From positions 71,049,597 to 71,113,596 of the forward strand of contig NC_058341.1 of the NCBI RefSeq assembly GCF_905475395.1: DNA of 64,000 nucleotides, given 5' to 3'. Below the pieces are notes generated by a model, which ran no database searches, had not been told where the DNA came from, and saw only the letters and a program-made list of their open reading frames with translations. Made by a program: the position numbers and the translations under genes. Below, piece after piece: positions 57,841 to 64,000 of this stretch (the first letter of the stretch is position 1; the number at the start of each line of letters is the position of its first letter). This stretch comes from Chrysoperla carnea (lineage: Eukaryota; Arthropoda; Insecta; Neuroptera; Chrysopidae).

Positions 57841-58931
57841 CACCAAACTTCTAGAACTTTTTGCGAATGTCGCCAGTACCTAAATATAATAAATTAGAAA
57901 GCGCCAAGCATTAATCTTAGTTCCAGTGGTAAATTCATCAGTTTTTGTGCTGAATAAAACATAAAAAAAGGTACGAGGAACTTTCTTTTCATTATAACTT
58001 CGTTAATTTTCGTTCAAATCAATTGAAAATTTTTGTATTTTTAAAGTTTTGTATGGTACTTTAAAAAGTATACGACATATTTTTTCTAAAAAAAAAATGT
58101 CAATTTTTTCAGTTATTTAACGTTAAATACTTTTCCAACCGCTTATAACTCGGAAAGTATTGACTGAAATATACACTTTTTGCTTGGAATTAATCCCTCT
58201 AACGATTCCCGTTGTCCTTTTCAACATATATTTTTCCACACCTTAGAAGGGTGTATATTTTTCCACACCACCCTTGGACAAAACAACTCGGTTCCATATA
58301 ACTTTTGATCTGTAGAGTCAACAATGCTTAGTCTCAAATTTTCATCGAAATCAGTTCTATAGGTCAAAATTTAGAGATTTCGTCTTTTTCTCCTGGTATA
58401 CTAGAGAGTATTAAGAAAAGAATTCTAACAGTTCTCCGGTATTAACTAGTATAATAGTATATAAAGTATATAATGTATTATTTGATAATGTTTATTAAAT
58501 CAAATGGATCAACTTGTGTATTACTTTTGATCAATGAAAAATTACCTTATATGTACAAAAACTAGATAGGTACTGTGTTATAAAATAACAAATTGAGGGT
58601 AATTATATCATTTATAGTATAATTTAGTTTAGGTCCGTGTATCGTAGACGTGCCTACTTATTTATCTGTGTAGAAGTTTAAAAGCCATTATTTTAAAGCA
58701 TTTAAAACCTCGGATATTTCGGGATTTCTATCCCGAACATCAGCAACACACGACGCCAAAAAAGATTATGAAGATTATTTAATTTAAGTTTCACCATAAA
58801 ATCTACGTTGGTTCAGCTTTTGTAATAATATTTTTACTTGAGTATGTACTCGTCCATGTAGGAATACGCAGTATTTTTTAAGCTCTAGGATTACATTCGC
58901 TGGCGAACAACAAACAAATTTCATGAATCAC

Positions 58932-58962
58932 GCCTTGGTTTTAAAGATATCCCAACCAAGGC
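58932..58962. repeat. 9-bp hairpin followed by 'ggctaataaat'
   Basis: 'gccttggtt', a 13-nt loop, then 'aaccaaggc', followed by 'taataaat'. Same arrangement and same 3' flank as the hairpin at 25443-25472, with a different loop. Confidence 0.6.
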
Positions 58963-59081
58963 TAATAAATCAAGTCTTAGCAAGTTAACCAACGCTATAC
59001 ACAAATCAAACATACCAAGATATCTTTAGTCCAAGTTTTGGTTGATAGTTATTATTGGCAATAAAATACGAGGTTATGATA

Positions 59082-60428
59082 TAGACAGTGTGTCGAATTT
59101 AAGATGAAGACACCCTCACACTTTCTTCATTTATAGGAATGTCGATTTGAAAATTTGAACAGTAATAAAGGGGGTGGGTTACATTTTTTAAGATATGTAA
59201 CCGAAACCTGAGCCTTAAACTCAGCCTACTACAAATTTTCAAATAGGGCAAATTCTTAAAATTTTGCCTAGCGCCACAGATAGTCAGATATCGAAAAAAA
59301 TTATTAGAAAAGTTACTTAGACTATTTTTTTATGCCCATATACAGATTTTCATGACAAATTAGAATTTTTAATTTTTTCTTTATTTTGGTCTTTATCAAA
59401 ATTGCTTCAAGTTTATTTTTTAGTCTTATAACTATTGTAAAAACTGGACAAGTTGATAATTTAATAGTGTTATCTAATTAAATATTTCAATAAAATTGTA
59501 ATAATTTTCAGTTCGGACCAAAATAATGAAAAAATTCAAGACAAAGTTGTGCCAAGTCTAAGGTTCCTTACTGCGATTTCTTTATTTTTATAGTTAATGT
59601 TGTGTGACTTGGCCGCGGACGTTGACGCGGTCTCAGTTTGGTGTGTTCATGGAGCACCTGGTTTTGTACCTTTGTGTACCCTTCAACGACCAAGTCACAC
59701 AACATTAACTATAAAAATAAAGAAATCGCAGTAAGGAACCTTAGACTTGGCACGACTTTGTTTAGATTTCATTACTTTTTAGAGATAAACAAGCAGCTCC
59801 ATCGAGACTTGGCTAGTTTTTTACAGAATGTTTTTGGTGGGATTTCACTTCTTTTTGTAGAAACGTGGGCATATCTACTTTTTTTTTTTCTGGGTCACCA
59901 AGTACTCCAGATTTTTGATTATCCTAGTTTTTATAGTTTTTCCATTATGTGGCCATTAAACCCTAACTCTGTACCAAATTTTAGCTCTGAGTTTAGTAGC
60001 TATGGGAAGTACTAGATCTACTCTGATGATCATGAGTGAGTGAGTGTCATAAATGCGAAACTTTGCTTTCGCTTAACTTCGGAGCTTGCTGGTTGTATCT
60101 AGAGATTCTCATATAGGGGCCAGAAAGTGCGGCGAAATGGTTCCAGTAAAGGATGGTACGGCAGTGTTTGCTACGCGCTACACTTGGCACGGCAGTGCCC
60201 CCGATATGTGCATAAAAAATGCCTAACCATCTCTGGCGCTAGGGAAAATTTTAAGAATTTGCCCTATTTGTCGATTTGTAATAGGCTGAGTTTAAGGTTC
60301 AGGTTTCGGTTAAATATTTTAAAAATGTGAGCCGTCCGTCTGTATGACTATGCAAATTTTCAAATCGATATTCCTATAAATGACGAAAGTGTGAGGGTTT
60401 CTTCATCTTAAATGCAACACACTGTTTA
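59082..60428. mobile_element. Family B TIR element, ~1.35 kb
   Basis: Outer inverted arms of over 150 bp ('cagtgtgtcgaatttaagat' against 'cagtgtgttgcatttaagat', 'cgaaacctgagccttaaact', 'ttgcctagcgcca') are bounded by TA. An inner, much better conserved inverted repeat ('caagtctaaggttccttact', 'aatgttgtgtgacttgg') spans 59543-59612 and 59686-59765. Its loop holds G+C-rich 'ccgcggacgttgacgcggtc'. A 125-codon plus frame (59638-60015) has no transposase motif and begins inside this palindrome. Probably non-autonomous. Confidence 0.8.
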
Positions 60429-60470
60429 TATGAATCACATTTTGCCCGTTTTCCATGTGCGGTTAGAAGT

Positions 60471-61154
60471 TAGCCCAAGCTGACTCTGCTGAAAAAAAAA
60501 AGAAATTCCAGACAATCTTATATATTGGGCTATTCTAAGCATATTTGTCTCGTAACATTTTTACCAAAATCCATCGTTTTGAGATAAAAAATCTGGAAAT
60601 TTACGATAATTGTGTGGTTTTTACCAATTACTTGATTTGAAACTTATTGTATCTTATGTTTTGGTCAAATTTTGCGCACTTGATTTTTTCACGTCAACTC
60701 ATCGTTTTTGAGATATTAGCGTTATAAAATTAAATCGCATTTTTAAGTTCAAATTTTGTCATCAACAAAATGGAAGATTATCATATGATTGTGGATTTCA
60801 AAACGATAAAAATTAATATTTTGGTCTATTCAATTGGATTTTTTGTGCCCTGCCATTTTCCACTTTACCTCATCGTTTTCGAGATAAAGGCGTTTTTAAG
60901 CTTAAGATGGTCAAATCTCGAATAAATCGTTTATAGCTCGAAAATGTTGATACAAGGCGAAAAAGCGAATAAAACGTAAAATCGTCAATTTTAGCTTAAA
61001 AAAACGCATTTCTTTTTATAACGCTTATATGTCCAAAACGGTAAATTTTGGGATATAATGTCGCGGGACAAAAAATGTTTAAAATAGCCCAAAATTTAAT
61101 CTAGATTGGCAGATTTTCCAAATTTTATGATTTTTCAGCAGAATTAGCTTAGGT
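60471..61154. mobile_element. Foldback/TIR element, ~680 bp
   Basis: Ends 'agcccaagctgactctgctg' and complement 'acctaagctaattctgctg' are followed by inverted 'ttgggctattctaagca' against 'ttgggctattttaaaca' and 'gtctcgtaacat' against 'gtcccgcgacat'. Several 'cgttttgagataaa' blocks lie inside. It sits only about 40 bp from the family B element. Confidence 0.75.
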
Positions 61155-61459
61155 GAACATCTACGCAAAAATTCAATTCCTACTCAATATGATTCTCATT
61201 CCACTTTCTACTCAATATGATTCAATTTCAACTTTAAATGCTTAATTTCTTGCAGTATTAGATCAAGATCACGCTAGCCAAATCCATAACAATCTTCCCT
61301 CCTTTACACGCCTACGGTCTATAAATTTAAATAATGCTTTGCTGGGTGCTTGATTTTTAATTTTTTTAGAATTATACACCAACAACCAAATATTTTGTAC
61401 ATTAATTCAGTTGGTATCTACAGAATCACATTAAAGCATAGAATGATAAAATCACCACT

Positions 61460-61488
61460 TATCTATCAATCTATCTATCTATCTATCA
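61460..61488. repeat. (TATC)n microsatellite
   Basis: About six tetranucleotide units, 'atctatctatctatc'. Confidence 0.9.
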
Positions 61489-61833
61489 TATGTAAGTACC
61501 TACAACACATAATTGTGAGAGACTATCACAATCTCACATGTTTACCTTGTTATTGATTCACATCTCAAAATAGAAATTGAAAGTGGCACAAAACATTACT
61601 ATATTATGTAAAATATTTATCGGTGATATAATTATTATATTTTTAAAATAAATATAATAAATAAATTTTCAAAAAGTATTAATAACAATAAATTATATTC
61701 AATATTAATATAAACGAGACGATAGAAACCCTGTTAAAATAAAAAACAAAAATAATCGTAATAACTTTTTTGTTGCACTTTATTTAGTTTATTTCGGGGT
61801 TATGATTTTGTGATAAAGATAGCATCATATGTA

Positions 61834-62555
61834 CACGAGGGTGGTTTGGAGAGTTTCCGACCTAACATAGATACAAGAAATTTTATCTCAAAATTTATTT
61901 TTATTTTTCTATATAGTCTCTGTGTAATTCTATACACTTCTCCCAAAAAAAAAAAAAAAAAAACAGATTTTACTTTTTTTGGAGCCGGTTCTCCCTTTGC
62001 AGTTAACTGTTTTGATTGTACTTTTGTTTCAGGCGTATAATGGTGTATCCAAGTTTCATCAACAGTAATTAATCGGCGCCAAAACTCGGATTTATTGCGC
62101 CTAAACTGCGCAAATGTTCATTCGAACACGTTCTTGGTCTAACGTTAGCAAACGCGGAACCCAACGCGCGGACAGCTTTCTCATGCCTAGATCTTGATTA
62201 AATATGTGGCGAACACGTTTTTTGGACATTTTCATTGCCTCTGCTATTTAGCGATGCTATCGTCAGTAGTTACAGTTTTTGGACGTCCCGAACGGGCATC
62301 ATCTCCCAAGCTCTTACGACCCCGTTTAAATTCAGCTGTGGTAAATGACGGTAAAGAGTCCCCGTACACAGTCATCTTTGATTTGCGTAGGCGTATTTTC
62401 CTTCAAAAACAAATATTTTATGACAGCTCGATACTAGATTCTTTCCATTTTCACAAAAATACTCACATCGACTCTCTCAAACTGTTGCTGTCAAAAGATG
62501 CACAACTACATTCCCTGACTTTTATTGACTGCTGCCATCTTCACCTAACACGGTA
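61834..62555 (-). mobile_element. mariner element, heavily deleted
   Basis: The left boundary at 61834 is a TIR-like 'cacgagggtggtttggagag' preceded by TA. The coding remnant lies inside. The opposite TIR is not recognisable near 62555. Length is about 0.72 kb against about 1.3 kb for intact mariners. A 20-A run (61949-61968) marks the main internal deletion junction. Confidence 0.85.
61901..62458 (-). pseudogene. mariner transposase pseudogene
   Basis: From ATG at 62458 the minus strand reads, with stops and frameshifts, YRAVIKYLFLKENTPTQIKD, VYGDSLPSFTTAEFKRGRKS, GDDARSGRPKTVTTDDSIAK, MRKLSARWVPRLLTLDQERV and FWRRLITVDETWIHHYTPET. It then jumps to WEKCIELHRDYIEK and stops at 61901. The first catalytic Asp (VDETW) is present. 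The segment with the second and third acidic residues is deleted. The N-terminal helix-turn-helix is also shortened by deletions. Confidence 0.95.
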
Positions 62556-62589
62556 TCGTTAAATTAAAAATTTGTTTTTAGTTCATGAC

Positions 62590-62640
62590 TTTATGTCCTC
62601 TAGAGAGTGCCATATTCAATTTAATGTGACGTCACATAGC
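62590..62640 (-). repeat. CRE-bearing repeat shared with 23995-24032
   Basis: The complement reads 'gtgacgtcacattaaattg', 'aatatggca' and 'gaggacataaagt', matching 23995-24032 with few changes. Perfect TGACGTCA at 62627-62634. Confidence 0.6.
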
Positions 62641-62659
62641 CTTTAACAATAATAATAAG

Positions 62660-63040
62660 AGCCAATCATCCCAAAGCTTGGGCAAAGGCCTCCTCCAGAA
62701 TACACCACTCTTTTCTATTGAGAGCCTTCCTTGACCAGCAATCTCCCGCAAACGATACCAACTTGTCCTGCCATCGTTTGATAGGACGGTCTTTCCTTCG
62801 AGTAAGATTATATGGTGTCCATACAGTAAGAACGCATTGTCCATCTGCAGTTTCTAATTCGGGAAATGTGTCCCGCCCATCTCCACTTAAGAATTTTTAC
62901 ATGACTACGCCATCCTTAGCTGTAGTTTTCCGTTTAATTTCGTGGTAACTTATCTTATCGGCTCTACGTATACCCAGAATTGAGCGCTCCATGCTTCTTT
63001 GACACGTTAAGCGAATATACGAAGCATCACCCTGCTAGGG
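62660..63040 (-). pseudogene. RTE-type LINE C-terminal fragment
   Basis: The minus strand reads MERSILGIRRADKISYHEIK, KTTAKDGVV, VWTPYNLTRRKDRPIKRWQD, FAGDCWSRKALNRKEWC and ILEEAFAQA in shifting frames with stops. This is the conserved tail downstream of the RT domain in RTE-like LINEs. It lacks the RT and endonuclease. It belongs to the same broad class as 13385-13725 and 14566-15312 but is a separate, diverged insertion. Confidence 0.85.
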
Positions 63041-63049
63041 GGAATAATT

Positions 63050-64000
63050 TCTGACACATGACAACTGACACATTTGTTAATTTTTTTTTTCTTTATTTAA
63101 TAACGCAGTAATAAATAAACCCCTTTTTGAGGGTTGGCAAATAAAAAATCACATAACTTTTGTAAAAAATGTATCGGCCAAGATATGACAGACTTCAGCC
63201 TTGCATCTACGCAGAATGTGATGGTGTTAGATGTTCAAAACAAAAATGTTAGAATTCTATCAGCTTTTTTTTGAAACTTTTAATCCCTTGCATAGTTTTC
63301 AAGTAAATTTTTTTTAACGATTAAAATGGGGTATTTGTCATGGTTTTGATAGGTGGTCTTTTTTCCACAAAAACATTATAGCGCAATAAGCAACAACATT
63401 TAAATGAAAAACTGTTGTTAAAAAACTGTTGTCATCTAAATGTAAAATACTCATTCTGGGTAGTCATACTGATTCTCGGTAAACCTGGATACGCTTCATT
63501 AAAAGTTTCTCGTATTCCATTTTTAAAAGAATAAATCGCAAAAAAAGGATAGTATGGCATTTTACAATTTCTCTTTAACTTATAGGTTATAATTCATGGC
63601 CAACTAGGCAATGCACTTCGAAGATCGAGCATAAAAGTGAAGTTCGAACTAGGAAAAATTTACAAAATTTTCTTATTTCCCGAAATAACTTCGACATTTG
63701 TAAGTTTGGATGTTGGAACATGTGTTATTAATTAGTGTGAAATTTTTTAAAGAATCGAACTAGAGAATAAAAGATTGTTGGATCCATTTTAAGAAATTGA
63801 TTTTTGATGCAATTTAACACTTGTTAAATGCATGCTTCTACCTAATTTAGTAGGGAAGTTACAGTTTTTTTACAACAAGTTTATTTGCTGCCAAATTTCC
63901 AATAAATATCGTTTATCTCAAACGATTAAGGGTGGCCACTTTATTACAAAAGAATCTCAGAATTATTGACTTAAGTGAGTTATGTAAAAATAAATAGTTG
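63050..64000. other. AT-rich stretch without supported features
   Basis: No gene, RNA or element boundary identified. 'aataaacccctttttgaggg' at 63112 is a short palindrome of unknown meaning. Confidence 0.5.

Larger units (their letters stand above)
56890..58400 (+). repeat. Repeat related to 29575-30480, interrupted at 57015
   Basis: The left piece (56890-57014) ends 'aaaattacaatatttcaaaa' and the right piece (57841-58400) resumes 'ccaaacttctagaac' and 'gccagtacctaaat'. Together they match the uninterrupted complement of 29850-29900 and then run collinear with 30150-30500. The gap is exactly the family E element. Confidence 0.8.

Noticed and set aside
59638-60015. 125-codon plus frame, the longest ORF in the window
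   Set aside because: Begins within an inverted repeat of the family B element and shows no transposase or other domain. It is a product of the palindrome and T-rich sequence.
62194-62562. 122-codon plus frame
   Set aside because: Antisense shadow of the mariner transposase remnant.
1-64000. CRISPR arrays, LTR retrotransposons, U-snRNA genes, complete rRNA genes, viral integrations
   Set aside because: No regularly spaced direct repeats, paired LTRs, U6/U1-type sequences, full rRNA or viral protein motifs were seen on either strand by reading.

Overview
The window looks like a piece of an AT-rich insect (at least arthropod) nuclear genome. The evidence is eukaryotic tRNA-Gln genes with internal pol III promoters and T-run terminators, several tRNA-derived SINEs with target-site duplications, decayed RTE-type LINE fragments, mariner and other TA-inserting transposons, and many foldback/MITE elements. 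There is no prokaryotic operon structure, rRNA operon, CRISPR array or plasmid/phage backbone. The order cannot be fixed from sequence alone.

Most of the 64 kb is repeats in introns or intergenic DNA. Bases 1-2.3 kb hold interleaved pieces of two dispersed families (here called A and B), including an apparently perfect 145-bp inverted duplication. Bases 2.9-9.8 kb hold a tRNA-SINE, a large foldback and a handful of exon-like islands on both strands. Bases 11-16.3 kb carry a tRNA-like sequence, two decayed RTE LINE pieces and a nested TIR element. Bases 18-25.9 kb hold a 5S-rRNA-headed SINE-like repeat, four MITE/TIR elements and an exon-like island. Bases 26.7-33 kb contain small exon-like ORFs and a very young foldback. 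A degenerate transposon-protein pseudogene lies at 35.3-36.1 kb. Three near-identical tRNA-Gln(UUG) genes lie at 37-40.8 kb, two of them divergently paired. Bases 42-52 kb hold a SINE with a 9-bp TSD, a composite repeat and three foldbacks, one with an exon-like ORF in its loop. Bases 53-64 kb hold family A copies, a second tRNA-SINE copy, a TIR element inserted at a TA inside another repeat, a 1.35-kb TIR element, a deleted mariner and an RTE C-terminal fragment.

No complete protein-coding gene is recognised. Several short segments have good splice sites, an open frame and a locally higher G+C content, and some are phase-compatible with each other. They are given as low-confidence candidate exons, because in AT-rich DNA such segments also arise by chance. 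The firm calls are the tRNA-Gln genes, the mariner and RTE remnants, the SINEs with TSDs and the long inverted repeats.
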